A DNA stretch of 53,114 nucleotides from Syntrophorhabdaceae bacterium (GCA_036504895.1 DASXUJ010000111.1:1-53114); one strand, 5' to 3'. Shown: positions 25,240-37,047, numbered from the stretch's first letter. Numbers and translations are program-made. Notes: generated by a model not told the origin, from the letters alone.

Positions 25240-26877
25240 TTACCTGGTCGTCCTCCGCGCACCGAGAGAAGGTCCTCCGGCTCCGGCCGCATCCATAAGG
25301 CACAGGATGGTCTTGGCCCCTGCGACACCGTCGGCCGTAAGCCCGACCGTGGTTTGAAACTTCGTCACCTGTCTTTCCATCTCCTTATCATACACGGGTT
25401 CGCGACCGGGGCGTACCGTCCGCCCCTCAAGAAGCGCCAATTGCCGGTCGATCCATGCCACCAGGGGCCCGCTGCTGCCTTTCGCCACATCGGCTTCGTA
25501 GCCTGAGGGTGGTCGCCAGAGGATGAGATATTGACCGCTCCACCGGGGCAGGAGCTCATTCAAATGAACCTCTCCGCTGTCGTTGCCCACCCTGACGTCG
25601 GCAGTCTCACCTTTGAGCGCAGTGACGAGGACCTCGTACTCACCGCCCCCTTTCCCATTGCGGAGGGTGAGGAGCGCGGGCCTGTTAAACCTGCGCAGGC
25701 TGCTCAATGTCCCTCTCTCCTCGGTACACCTGATTCCCTGTGAACTCGCCTGCCGGCAGACCGAGCGGCTGTCGCCGGCGTCGTAGGAGATTTCCCACAT
25801 CCCGAACAGGGCCTGACGGACCACATGGCCTGCCTGTGCACCCGTAAGGGTGGGTGGTATTTCAAGGCTGAAGGGCTTTGGAACAGGAGCGGCTGTCGCG
25901 GGCGCTGCCTTTGCCGGGGACGACGATACCGCCGGGGACGCGGTCGGGGCAGAAATGGTATTTTTCGATGAGACGTAGAATGCGCCTACGCCCAGGATCA
26001 CGAGAATGGCGGCATACATGAATCCGGTCTTCCAATGAGTCCGGAACAGGGGCCGCCACCACAGATTTTCGCCGGAAACCTCCCGTGCCGCCCTGAGAAG
26101 GATCTTTTTGTCCACCTTATCCTTGTCCTCTACATAGGCGCCGGTCAGGGCCCGGTCACAAATCACGTTGATCAGCCTGGGGATCCCGCCGCTCACACGG
26201 CAGAGAAGTCCCATGGCCTTCTCGGTAAAGAGGGTGCCCCTTGTCATTCCCGCCACCTTAAGCCGGTGCCGTACGTACTTCGATATCTCCTTTTTTGCTA
26301 GGGGGCCCATATGGTACCGCGCGGTAATCCGCTGGGAGAGCTGTCTCAGCTCGGGCCGGGCCAGCATGTCACGAAGCTCGGTCTGACCGAGCATGATGAG
26401 CTGGAGAAGCTTGCGTTCGTTCGTCTCGAGATTGGTGAGCAGCCGCACCTGCTCCAGGACTTCTACGCTCAGGTTCTGAGCCTCCTCCACGATCAGGATC
26501 GCCCGCCGCCCCCTGGCGTTCGTTTCCAGGAGATAGCTGTAGATGCCGTCGATGAATACCTTGTTGCTGACTGTTCCTTCAGGATAGGCTATCCCGAATT
26601 CATCGCACATGGTGGCAAGGAGCTCGGGGACTGTCAGCTTGGGATTGAGAATGAAAGCAATGTCGCTATTATCCGGCATCTGCTCTAGGAGACAGCGACA
26701 GACCATGGTCTTTCCCGTCCCCACCTCTCCGGTGAGCAGGATAAAGCCCCCGTCGCTTTCGATCCCGTAGACGAGATGGGCCAAGGCCTCCCGGTGCCCC
26801 TCGCTCAGATAAAAATAGTGGGGGTCCGGAGCAATGGAAAAGGGATTCTCCTTGAGGCCGAAATATTCTCTATACAT
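25240..26877 (-). CDS. gspA: GspA/ExeA-like AAA ATPase with C-terminal periplasmic region
   Basis: About 545 residues. The N-terminal ExeA-type AAA domain begins YREYFGLKENPFSIAPDPHY, has Walker A GEVGTGKT near 49 and a Walker B-like LIVEEAQNL near 130. A membrane helix near 278-300 is followed by a Pro/Ala linker and a periplasmic part that ends in a peptidoglycan-binding-like repeat (VTKFQTTVGLTADGVAGAKT). GspA uses ATP to let GspB remodel peptidoglycan for secretin assembly. The start is taken at the ATG at 26877; a TTG five codons earlier is possible, and neither has a clear ribosome binding site. Confidence 0.85.
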   Translation of the reverse strand: MYREYFGLKENPFSIAPDPHYFYLSEGHREALAHLVYGIESDGGFILLTGEVGTGKTMVCRCLLEQMPDNSDIAFILNPKLTVPELLATMCDEFGIAYPEGTVSNKVFIDGIYSYLLETNARGRRAILIVEEAQNLSVEVLEQVRLLTNLETNERKLLQLIMLGQTELRDMLARPELRQLSQRITARYHMGPLAKKEISKYVRHRLKVAGMTRGTLFTEKAMGLLCRVSGGIPRLINVICDRALTGAYVEDKDKVDKKILLRAAREVSGENLWWRPLFRTHWKTGFMYAAILVILGVGAFYVSSKNTISAPTASPAVSSSPAKAAPATAAPVPKPFSLEIPPTLTGAQAGHVVRQALFGMWEISYDAGDSRSVCRQASSQGIRCTEERGTLSSLRRFNRPALLTLRNGKGGGEYEVLVTALKGETADVRVGNDSGEVHLNELLPRWSGQYLILWRPPSGYEADVAKGSSGPLVAWIDRQLALLEGRTVRPGREPVYDKEMERQVTKFQTTVGLTADGVAGAKTILCLMDAAGAGGPSLGARRTTR

Positions 26878-26891
26878 TTTATAATTAATCA

Positions 26892-26921
26892 ATGCTAGCA
26901 GATGAGACCGAACCTAGTCAA
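26892..26921 (-). promoter_or_regulatory. Possible promoter for gspAB
   Basis: On the minus strand, TTGACT (26921-26916) is separated by 18 bp from TAGCAT (26897-26892), 15 bp before the chosen gspA start. This would give a very short leader, which fits the lack of a ribosome binding site. The call is tentative. Confidence 0.38.
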
Positions 26922-27069
26922 GAGCCCGAAGGAGAGAACGCGGGAAACCCGACGGCCCGATCCTTTCTTAACTTAAGCGTTTCTGCGGAGATTTTCACTA
27001 TATCCGATGAAAAATAACTGAAATGATTTTTCAATCGTGAAGCGCACTTCCGAGGGGCCGGAGAGAAAT

Positions 27070-27098
27070 AACGGCGGAGGTGAATCGCCTCCGCCGTT
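27070..27098 (-). terminator. Terminator hairpin after the ATP synthase operon
   Basis: AACGGCGGAGG and CCTCCGCCGTT form a perfect 11-pair stem with a seven-base loop, 56 bp after the atpC stop. On the minus strand it is followed by ATTTCTCTC, a modest T-rich tail. Confidence 0.65.
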
Positions 27099-27153
27099 CC
27101 ATTCGCTCGTTATGACCGTTATAATCGGTCCTTCCCCCGGGACAACGGAAGGA

Positions 27154-27561
27154 CTACTGGTTCCCGGATGCCGCGCTGATCCTTGCGATCGCCCTCATGA
27201 GGGCCAACTCGTGCCTCCGGTACTCCTCTTCTTCCTGGGAAAGCTCCTTCAGTGCCGACTCGGCCCGGCTGAGGGCCTTTTTCGCCCGATCAACATCGAT
27301 CTCATGGGCGAATTCAGCGGTATCGACAAGAAGCGTCACTTTGTCGTCATGGACTTCACAGAATCCGCCGCTTGTGGCGAGGCTTTTTACCACCCCGTCT
27401 TTCACGTATCGTATTTCGCCTATTTCGATCGTGGTGAGGAACTGAATATGTCCCGCAAGAATTCCGAAGTCACCGAGTGCGCCGCGGGCCTCTACAATTT
27501 CCGCCTCATCTCTCACCACGACCCTTTCAGGAGTTATCACTTCAAGGCTGAGACTGTTCAC
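27154..27561 (-). CDS. atpC: F-type ATP synthase epsilon subunit
   Basis: 135 residues. It forms the central stalk foot with gamma and inhibits hydrolysis. The N-terminal beta sandwich is clear (LSLEVITPERVVVRDEAEIV, GDFGILAGHIQFLTTIEIGE), and the C-terminal helical hairpin spans about 88-135. It is the last gene of the operon, two bases after atpD, followed by a hairpin terminator. Confidence 0.95.
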   Translation of the reverse strand: MNSLSLEVITPERVVVRDEAEIVEARGALGDFGILAGHIQFLTTIEIGEIRYVKDGVVKSLATSGGFCEVHDDKVTLLVDTAEFAHEIDVDRAKKALSRAESALKELSQEEEEYRRHELALMRAIARISAASGNQ

Positions 27562-27563
27562 TA

Positions 27564-28994
<1,431 letters not shown>

Positions 28995-28997
28995 TTA

Positions 28998-29867
28998 TTA
29001 AGTTCCTCTCAAGGCTTCCGCACCGCCAACGATGTCCATCATTTCGCTGGTTATGCTCTCTTGTCTTCTCTTGTTATAGACGAGGGTGAGATATTTCACT
29101 ATCTCGCCGCAGTTGCTCGTCGCATTCTCCATGGACGCCATTCGCGCCGCGTGTTCCGACGTCTGAGATTCGATCAGGGCGTAATAGATCTTCGTGCTGA
29201 TGTATTTCGGAATAAGGGCCTCTACGATCCCTTCCCGCGACGGCTCATAGAGGTAATCCCCCGTGTCGTCGCCCTGGGCGGCCTCACCCATGCTCAACGG
29301 GATGAACTCGTCGAACATGATTTCCTGCTTGATAGGGGTGATGAACCGCGTATAGGAGAGGTAGACCTTATCGAACTCTCCACCGAGATAAAGATCGATA
29401 AGCTCGGTCCCAAGGGTATCCACCAGGCCCTGGTCCACCTTCTTGATGTCGGTCAGCTCTTTTGCGATGTCGACCTTCCTTCTCTGAAGGTAGTCCTTCG
29501 CCTTTCTTCCTATGACGTAGACCGCGATGCGATCGTACTTGTCTTTGTTCTGAAGGGCGAAATTCTGGGCGGCCAGGCTGACATTCGTATTGAAGCCGCC
29601 GGCCAGCCCCCTGTCGGAGGCGATCGAGACGATGAGCACCTTGTTGATGATTTCTCTCGGAGTGAGCAGCGGATGACTACCCGCGGGAAGCTTCTGGGCC
29701 ACCCTCCTCACGAGGTCTTCCATCTTGAGCGCATAGGCTCTCGTCTTCTCGAGCTCCGCCTGCGCTCTGCGCAGCTTGGATGCCGAAACCATCTTCATGG
29801 TCCGTGTGATAGTCTGGGTGCTGTCGATACTGCTTATTTTTCTCTTAATATCCCTTAGAGTTGCCAT
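28998..29867 (-). CDS. atpG: F-type ATP synthase gamma subunit
   Basis: 289-residue rotor shaft. The N-terminal helix is DIKRKISSIDSTQTITRTMK, SDRGLAGGFNTNV is at about 84-96, and the C-terminal helix is ENATSNCGEIVKYLTLVYNK followed by RRQESITSEMMDIVGGAEAL. All are typical of the family. It lies between atpA and atpD. Confidence 0.97.
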   Translation of the reverse strand: MATLRDIKRKISSIDSTQTITRTMKMVSASKLRRAQAELEKTRAYALKMEDLVRRVAQKLPAGSHPLLTPREIINKVLIVSIASDRGLAGGFNTNVSLAAQNFALQNKDKYDRIAVYVIGRKAKDYLQRRKVDIAKELTDIKKVDQGLVDTLGTELIDLYLGGEFDKVYLSYTRFITPIKQEIMFDEFIPLSMGEAAQGDDTGDYLYEPSREGIVEALIPKYISTKIYYALIESQTSEHAARMASMENATSNCGEIVKYLTLVYNKRRQESITSEMMDIVGGAEALRGT

Positions 29868-29884
29868 CTCGCGTCCCTAATGAT

Positions 29885-31393
<1,509 letters not shown>

Positions 31394-31398
31394 CGAAT

Positions 31399-31941
31399 TT
31401 ACTCCTTCAGAATATTTTCCTTCAATGTCTCAAGCTGCCTTTTGACGCTGCCGTCTATGATAGTGCCGTTCACGTTGATCTTTATGCCTCCGAGGAGGCT
31501 TTTATCTTCCACCGGATTGAGGATTACCGTCTTCTGCCACTTTTCTTTGAGGACCTCTGCGATCCGGGCCAGCATCGCGCTGTCCAGGGGGAAGGCGGAC
31601 CATATGGTGCCCTTCACCTTTCCTTCCTTCTCGTCCACGAGATCGGAATAGGCTTCTTTCATCATGGGCAGATAGGTCATCCTGTTCCTCTCCATGAGCA
31701 TGGCGAGTATATTGGAGACCGGCGCGGAAATGCCCATAGCCCTCACGACGTCGGAGAGGAGCTCTTTCCTCTTTTCCACTTCGAGGATAGGCAGCATGAG
31801 CGCCCTCCCGAGCTTCTCTTCTTTCTGGAAAAGGGTCACGATCGAGGTGAGCTCTTCAAGATAATCCCTGAACTTCCCGTCCTTTTCTCCTACATTGAAA
31901 AGGCCCCGTGCATATTTCCTGGCGATGGACTGGTGTATCAA
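31399..31941 (-). CDS. atpH: F-type ATP synthase delta subunit
   Basis: 180 residues. It connects F1 to the peripheral stalk. The N-terminal helical domain ([20 protein letters not shown]) and the C-terminal [20 protein letters not shown] with VKRQLETLK are the family landmarks. It overlaps the upstream atpF stop by four bases, indicating translational coupling. Confidence 0.95.
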   Translation of the reverse strand: MIHQSIARKYARGLFNVGEKDGKFRDYLEELTSIVTLFQKEEKLGRALMLPILEVEKRKELLSDVVRAMGISAPVSNILAMLMERNRMTYLPMMKEAYSDLVDEKEGKVKGTIWSAFPLDSAMLARIAEVLKEKWQKTVILNPVEDKSLLGGIKINVNGTIIDGSVKRQLETLKENILKE

Positions 31942-32426
31942 TTTAAACTCCTTAGCTTTTCTATGAACTCTTCGACCATCTTATCGTTGTCGCCTTTGCC
32001 GAATCGTTCCGTCACGAGGGTTTCCGCCTTCTCCATCACGAGTTTCGCGATCTCCCCTTTTACTTTGCCCGCGACCTCTCTCAGCTCCTGCTCGTAGGTC
32101 ATTCTCGCCTGCTCCTGAATCCTGGCGGCAAAGGCGCGGCCCTCTTCGAGGAGTTTCTGGCTTTCCCTGGCAGTCTCTTCGGCTACTTTTGCCTTGAATG
32201 CGTCGATTTCAGAATCGAGCCTGGCAAGCCTCGCCTCGTACTCGCTTTTCATTGCGGAGGCTTCGCTCACGAGCCGGTCGGCTTCTTCCAATTGCTCCTT
32301 GACCCTGTTATGTCTGTTCAGAAAGAATTCCTTGAAGGGTTTTGCGCCGAACTTCACGAGTAATCCCACGAGAATGAGAAAATTGGCGATCTGGAAGGTC
32401 CATTTCAACGGTTCCGAGAGATGCAT
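31938..32426 (-). CDS. atpF: F-type ATP synthase subunit b
   Basis: 162 residues. A membrane helix near 11-29 (FQIANFLILVGLLVKFG) is followed by a long charged coiled coil that forms the peripheral stalk. It is one of two b-type genes in tandem; this one is the b partner next to atpH. The start follows the b' stop by two bases. Confidence 0.9.
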   Translation of the reverse strand: MHLSEPLKWTFQIANFLILVGLLVKFGAKPFKEFFLNRHNRVKEQLEEADRLVSEASAMKSEYEARLARLDSEIDAFKAKVAEETARESQKLLEEGRAFAARIQEQARMTYEQELREVAGKVKGEIAKLVMEKAETLVTERFGKGDNDKMVEEFIEKLRSLN

Positions 32427-32428
32427 GG

Positions 32429-32854
32429 TTAGACGCTCCTTTTCAGAATCTTTTGCGCTGCCTCGCCCGCGAGCTTTTCCACGTCCGCCATGAGGGCGCC
32501 ACGGAGCCTCGTGGTCTCTCCGCCTATCTCCGCCTTAAAACGCGCAAGCTCATCGGCCAGGTTTTTTCTCGCCTTGTCGATGATCGCCTGAGACACGTTA
32601 TGGGCCTCGGCCATGGAGGTGTCGCGAACTTCGAGGATCGGTTTTCGCCGCTCCTTCGTCTCTTCATCATAGGTCTTTTCCAGCTTGACCGTTTCCTGCT
32701 TCACGTCGCCGGCTTTCTCGAAAAGGGAGCTTATAGTCTTTCGCCTTTTTTCGATAGCCTTGAGTACAGGTTTGAAGAGAAAAAAGTTCAGGATTACCAT
32801 CACCACGAGGATGTTCGCAAACTGAACGAGTAGAGTCGAGTCGAACTTTATCAT
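32429..32854 (-). CDS. atpF': F-type ATP synthase subunit b'
   Basis: 141 residues. It has one N-terminal membrane helix (LLVQFANILVVMVILNFFLF, about 8-27) and a charged coiled coil. Two divergent b-type subunits replace the usual homodimer, as in several delta-proteobacteria, cyanobacteria and phototrophs. It is the first gene of the operon; atpB (a) and atpE (c) are not in the window and are probably encoded elsewhere, as is usual for this lineage. Confidence 0.88.
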   Translation of the reverse strand: MIKFDSTLLVQFANILVVMVILNFFLFKPVLKAIEKRRKTISSLFEKAGDVKQETVKLEKTYDEETKERRKPILEVRDTSMAEAHNVSQAIIDKARKNLADELARFKAEIGGETTRLRGALMADVEKLAGEAAQKILKRSV

Positions 32855-32891
32855 TGGACCACTCCGTTCTTTGACCTAAAAGAATATTTTC

Positions 32892-32934
32892 ACAAGTGCA
32901 TTAAACTTGTATCACAAAAATTGATCTTATGCAA
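32892..32934 (-). promoter_or_regulatory. Possible ATP synthase operon promoter with a dyad
   Basis: On the minus strand, TTGCAT (32934-32929) is 17 bp from TACAAG (32911-32906), about 50 bp before atpF'. An inverted repeat, ACAAGT-7-ACTTGT (32892-32910), overlaps the -10 and start region and could bind a regulator. Both boxes match the consensus only partly. Confidence 0.35.
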
Positions 32935-32939
32935 TTTAT

Positions 32940-33758
32940 TTATTGTCTGGGGGAGGAAAAAAATTCAATTAATTTTTCGAGCTCTTCTTCAGAGAAAAAC
33001 TCAATGATTATCTTACCCTTGTTCTTCTTGTGCGTGACCGTCACCCGGGTGCCGAGGATATCGGTGAGGCTCTCCTCCATATCCGCGTACCTGGACCGTT
33101 CGGGACCGGGCTTCTTCCTCGCCGCCCTCTCGAGGTCGCGCACGGAGGCCCCCTCTTGCAGGACCCTGTCTACGAATTTTTTTTGCTCTTTTTCATTTTT
33201 AAGGCCGAGGAGCGTCCTCGCATGCCCCTGGGTAAGCTTCCCCTCCGAGACTAAATGGCGCACCCATTCCGGAAGCTTGAGAAGCCTTAAATAGTTGGTG
33301 ACCGAGCTCCTGTTCACCCCGATCCTTTTTGCAAGGTCCTGGTGAGTATAACTGAATTCGTCCACGAATTTCTGGTAGGTCACCGCGATCTCCACGGCAT
33401 TCAAATCTTCGCGCTGCAGGTTTTCGATGAGGGCGATCTCCAGGGCCTCCCGGTCGTCCACGTCCTTTATCACGGCAGCCACTTCGGAAAGTCCCGCCAT
33501 GACCGCGGCACGGTACCTGCGCTCACCCGCGATAATATCGTAGCCCTTTTCTCTCTTCTTCAGTATGATCGGCTGGAGGAGCCCTTTTTCCCTGATGGAT
33601 TGGGCAAGCTCCAGAAGGCTTTCTTCTTTTATTGAAAGTCTCGGCTGGGTGGCGCCGGGGGTTATCTGGTCAATGGCGATGAGCTTGCTGCCGCCCCTTT
33701 CCTCCACGTCCTTCAGTATGGCGGAAAGGCCCCGCCCCAGTGGATCTTTTTTTGCCAT
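32940..33758 (-). CDS. parB: Chromosome-partitioning protein ParB
   Basis: 272 residues. It is a CTP-dependent DNA clamp that loads at parS and works with ParA in chromosome segregation. The N-terminal ParB domain has GLLQPIILKKR and the GERRYRAA motif (near 77-84), followed by the helix-turn-helix region (DLAKRIGVNRSSVTNYLRLL, about 138-157) and a C-terminal dimerisation segment. The start codon directly abuts the parA stop. The rsmG-parA-parB cluster often lies near the replication origin. Confidence 0.96.
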   Translation of the reverse strand: MAKKDPLGRGLSAILKDVEERGGSKLIAIDQITPGATQPRLSIKEESLLELAQSIREKGLLQPIILKKREKGYDIIAGERRYRAAVMAGLSEVAAVIKDVDDREALEIALIENLQREDLNAVEIAVTYQKFVDEFSYTHQDLAKRIGVNRSSVTNYLRLLKLPEWVRHLVSEGKLTQGHARTLLGLKNEKEQKKFVDRVLQEGASVRDLERAARKKPGPERSRYADMEESLTDILGTRVTVTHKKNKGKIIIEFFSEEELEKLIEFFSSPRQ

Positions 33759-34514
33759 TTAACGTCCTCCCAATATCTCGGATGCAAGGTCGAGGTAGCT
33801 TTCCGCTCCCTTCGATGTGATGTCATAGAGGAGCACGGGCTTCCCGTGGCTCGGAGACTCGCTCAATTTCACATTGCGCGGTATCACGGTCTTGAAGACG
33901 CCGTGGTTGAAGCATTTGTTTACCTCTTCCCATACCCTGAAAGAGAGGTTGTTCCTCTTGTCGAACATGGTGAGAAGGATCCCCAGGATGTCGAGATCGG
34001 GATTGAGCCGCTTCTTAATAATGGTGATCGTCCTCTGCAGCCCCGCGAGACCTTCCAGGGCAAAATATTCGCACTGAAGGGGGATGATCACCGAATCGGA
34101 GGCGGCGAGCGCATTTATGGTGAGGAGCCCGAGAGAGGGAGGACAGTCGATGAATATGTACTCATATTCCTCCTTCAGGGAAACAAGGGCCTTGCGGAGC
34201 ACGAATTCCCGCTCCTCCATGTCGAGGATCTCCACTTCCGCACCGATGAGGTCGGGGTGCGCCGGGGCGATATCGAGGTAGGGCACCTGGGTCTTGCGGA
34301 TGATCTCCTTCATCTGCTTAAGGCCGATGAGGACATGATAAATGTGGGCATAAAGGCCGCTATAGTTGATGCCGAAGCCGGAGGTGGTATTGCACTGAGG
34401 GTCAAGGTCGATGATGAGGGTCTTCCTCTCGGCCACGGCGATCGATGCGGCGAGATTTACCGCAGTCGTGGTTTTGCCGACCCCTCCTTTTTGATTTGCC
34501 AATGCGATGATCAT
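33759..34514 (-). CDS. parA: Chromosome-partitioning ATPase ParA (Soj)
   Basis: About 251 residues. The deviant Walker A motif is ANQKGGVGKTT near the N-terminus, IIDLDPQCNTTSGFG follows, and FIDCPPSLGLLT is near 117. The chosen ATG at 34514 is preceded by AAGG eleven bases upstream; an ATG three codons earlier (34523) is also possible. It is upstream of and contiguous with parB. The upstream 158-bp gap to rsmG holds a CCCGC-TTTC-GCGGG hairpin (34594-34607) without a T run. Confidence 0.96.
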   Translation of the reverse strand: MIIALANQKGGVGKTTTAVNLAASIAVAERKTLIIDLDPQCNTTSGFGINYSGLYAHIYHVLIGLKQMKEIIRKTQVPYLDIAPAHPDLIGAEVEILDMEEREFVLRKALVSLKEEYEYIFIDCPPSLGLLTINALAASDSVIIPLQCEYFALEGLAGLQRTITIIKKRLNPDLDILGILLTMFDKRNNLSFRVWEEVNKCFNHGVFKTVIPRNVKLSESPSHGKPVLLYDITSKGAESYLDLASEILGGR

Positions 34515-34681
34515 GACTTGCATTACCTTACCATAAAAAAGGTTTGATTGTGAATAATTCGAAAAAGGGCCGGGCCGGCAGGGATGGTCCCTTCCCGCTT
34601 TCGCGGGTGCGGTGGACAGGAAGAGGCGGGGGAGATCGAAAAAAGTAAAATGGGGGCAGGCAGAAGAGAGAACGGTCGCGG

Positions 34682-35317
34682 TCAGGCGGCCTGTTTGAGA
34701 TATATATAAAGACGATAACTCCTGTCGGCAGAGAACAGGCGGTAGGGCACCGTCTCTTTCAGCGTGAAGCCGGGGACTTCCGCTGCCTCCTCATTCATGC
34801 CCTTCATGATATAGGCCTTGCCGCCTTCCCGCAAATGGGCGCCGCCGAGGCTTAATATTTTAGGGATGGGGCCGAAGGCCTTGGCCACCAGCGTGTCCAC
34901 TCCAATGGGGTCGAGGGATTCTATTCTTCCATGGATCGGATGGAACTTCTCGAGGGGCACGTTTCGGGAGATATGGCGCTGGAACTGGACCTTCCGGAGG
35001 CTGCTGTCTATGGCAAAGACTTCCATTTCAGGGTTCAGGATCTTGAGCGGGATGGCGACGATCCCGGAGCCGGACCCGACGTCGAGGGTACTTCCCAGGG
35101 GTCCTCTTTGGGTGTGAAGGAAGAAGGTGTCGTAGAGGAGGACCTCCACGATCGAACGGATGTCTTTGAAGCCGGTGAGATTTACCCGGTCGTTCCATTT
35201 CGAAAGCTCTTTTATATAAAAGGAGAGCTTTCCCACCACAGGCTCCCCGGCGGGAATGTGGAACAGGTGTAAACCCCTCTCGATCAAATCTTCTATGCGC
35301 ACCATTAAGCGTAGCAT
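34682..35317 (-). CDS. rsmG: 16S rRNA (guanine-527-N7) methyltransferase RsmG
   Basis: About 211 residues. It methylates G527 of 16S rRNA using SAM. The SAM-binding TLDVGSGSGIVAIPLKI is near 78-94, and KWNDRVNLTGFKD is the family's N-terminal motif. Several in-frame ATGs exist (35329, 35317, 35305); 35317 is chosen because GGGGA lies at a plausible distance. It is the first gene of the rsmG-parAB group and is divergent from the BamD-LptA fusion. Confidence 0.93.
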   Translation of the reverse strand: MLRLMVRIEDLIERGLHLFHIPAGEPVVGKLSFYIKELSKWNDRVNLTGFKDIRSIVEVLLYDTFFLHTQRGPLGSTLDVGSGSGIVAIPLKILNPEMEVFAIDSSLRKVQFQRHISRNVPLEKFHPIHGRIESLDPIGVDTLVAKAFGPIPKILSLGGAHLREGGKAYIMKGMNEEAAEVPGFTLKETVPYRLFSADRSYRLYIYLKQAA

Positions 35318-35331
35318 AAAAATCCCCATTC

Positions 35332-35340
35332 TGTTATAAT
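35332..35340 (+). promoter_or_regulatory. Extended -10 promoter predicting a leaderless transcript
   Basis: TGTTATAAT is a perfect extended -10 (TG, one base, TATAAT). The expected start of transcription, about seven bases further, falls on or next to the ATG at 35347, so the mRNA would have little or no 5' leader. This fits the absence of any ribosome binding site before that gene. A GTG at 35341 would be excluded from such a transcript. Confidence 0.5.
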
Positions 35341-35346
35341 GTGGCC

Positions 35347-37047
35347 ATGAAAAAAGTACTTGTAGTTCTCATAGCATGTCTCATTCTCGCCTCGTGCGCG
35401 AGCGAGCCCGTCAAGAAGCAGGGACCCGGGGACCTCTACGTGGACGGCGTGAACCTGATGAAGGAAAAGAAGTTCGATAAGGCAATAATGAAGTTTTCCC
35501 AGATTACGGAAAATTATCCCTTCGACCCTCTCGCACTGGTAGCGGCGGTCAAGCTGGGAGACGCCCATTTCGACAAAAAAGATTACGTGCTGGCAGCCAC
35601 TATCTATGAAGGCTTCATTGCAGCCCATCCCGAAGACGAAAATGCTCCCTACGTCCTGCTGAGGCTTGGAGAGGCATACGAGAGGCTTTCCCTGTCCATC
35701 GACCGGGATCAGGGCAATACCCTGAAGGCAATCGAGAAATATACCCTCCTTAAGAACCGTTATCCGAAAAACCAGTATATCAAGCTCGTGGATGAGCGTC
35801 TTAAAGACCTGGAGCAGAAGCTTACCGACCGGGAGCTGTACGTGGGCGAGTTCTATTACAGAACGAACCAGTATAACGCCGCGATCGTGCGCCTCGAGTA
35901 TTTTCTGAAAAAGTATCCTAATGCCCCGGGAACGGACAAAGCCCTCTTTTATCTGGCCATGTCGTACAAGGAGCTCGCCTTTGCCGAAAAGAGCGACCTT
36001 TATTCGGATAGATTGAAAGCCGAATACCCCCGGAGCATCTATGCCCGCTCTACCATCCGGGAGAGGAAAACTCTCCGGTTGGCCGGCGGTCCGGATGACG
36101 AGGAAGGCATCAAGCGGAAGCGCCTGAACCCGGAGGTCCGGGCAGAGGCAACCCAAGCCGCGAGTCAGCCGGCCGCGCCCGGCTCAAAGGCCCCCGCGCC
36201 CGCTCAGGCAGCCATGGCGGCCGCACCCTCCGGACAACCGGCAGTCCCGGCCACCAAACCTGATGCCCAGGTGACCAACGAGATAGAGGCCGCCCTGCTC
36301 GAACAGCCCGATCCCGACAAGAGGGAATCCCTCATCTTCGAAGAAGACCTGGTGCCCCAGCCTTCGGTCTCTCATGACACCGCGCTTCCAAGACGGCAGG
36401 CCGCGGTTGGACAGGCCGGGGAGAAGCCGCAGCAGACCGTCCCCGAGACGGTCTACACCACGGACACCACGAAAAAGCGCACCATCGACCTAACGCCGGG
36501 CATGTATCAGGACCAGAAGGCCATGAGCGCCGCCGTAAAGGGCGAGGCAGGCAAGGCGCCGGATGAAGGTGCGGGAAAGGCGACCCCAAAGACGGCGGAG
36601 AAGGACAAGAAGAAGGACCTCGATTTCTTCGATAAATCCAAGCCCATCGATATCGTCTCCGATTCCATGGAGGGCTTCGACAAAGAAAAATATGTGGTCT
36701 TCAAGGGTAATGTGATCGCCAAGCAGGCGGACCTCTTTATATTCGCAGACCTCATGGAGGCCTATTTGAACGATCAATCAAATGAGATCGACAAGGCGTA
36801 TGCGAAGAACAACGTGAAGATCGTAAAACAGGAGCGGACCGCCACTTCAAACGAAGCAATCTTCGACAACAGGAAAGGTGAGATCGTACTGAAAGGTAAT
36901 GTCGTCGTCTTTCAGGGCAAGGATAAGCTGACCGGCGACGTGGTCACCTATTATGTGAACGAGGATAAGGCCGTGGTCGAGGGGGACAAGTTCAAGAGGG
37001 CGAGGGTCACCCTTACCCCCACGAAAGAGAAGGAAAAAGGAAAATAA
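35347..37047 (+). CDS. BamD-like lipoprotein fused to an LptA/OstA-like domain
   Basis: About 566 residues. A lipoprotein signal (MKKVLVVLIACLILASC, Cys17) leads into a BamD/YfiO-type TPR region to about residue 235 (DLYVDGVNLMKEKKFDKAIM, ENYPFDPLALVAAVKLGDAH, GEFYYRTNQYNAAIVRLEYF). Next comes an Ala/Pro-rich low-complexity linker (about 245-430). The C-terminal part (about 435-550) is LptA/OstA-like, with KPIDIVSDSMEGFDKEKYVV and GEIVLKGNVVVFQGKDKLTG plus a VTYYVN strand. BamD assembles outer-membrane beta barrels and LptA bridges lipopolysaccharide transport, so this joins two outer-membrane pathways in one lipid-anchored chain. Ordinary BamD is about 240-290 residues and LptA about 170-200. 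The fusion is continuous with no stop or frame change. Confidence 0.85.
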   Translation: MKKVLVVLIACLILASCASEPVKKQGPGDLYVDGVNLMKEKKFDKAIMKFSQITENYPFDPLALVAAVKLGDAHFDKKDYVLAATIYEGFIAAHPEDENAPYVLLRLGEAYERLSLSIDRDQGNTLKAIEKYTLLKNRYPKNQYIKLVDERLKDLEQKLTDRELYVGEFYYRTNQYNAAIVRLEYFLKKYPNAPGTDKALFYLAMSYKELAFAEKSDLYSDRLKAEYPRSIYARSTIRERKTLRLAGGPDDEEGIKRKRLNPEVRAEATQAASQPAAPGSKAPAPAQAAMAAAPSGQPAVPATKPDAQVTNEIEAALLEQPDPDKRESLIFEEDLVPQPSVSHDTALPRRQAAVGQAGEKPQQTVPETVYTTDTTKKRTIDLTPGMYQDQKAMSAAVKGEAGKAPDEGAGKATPKTAEKDKKKDLDFFDKSKPIDIVSDSMEGFDKEKYVVFKGNVIAKQADLFIFADLMEAYLNDQSNEIDKAYAKNNVKIVKQERTATSNEAIFDNRKGEIVLKGNVVVFQGKDKLTGDVVTYYVNEDKAVVEGDKFKRARVTLTPTKEKEKGK

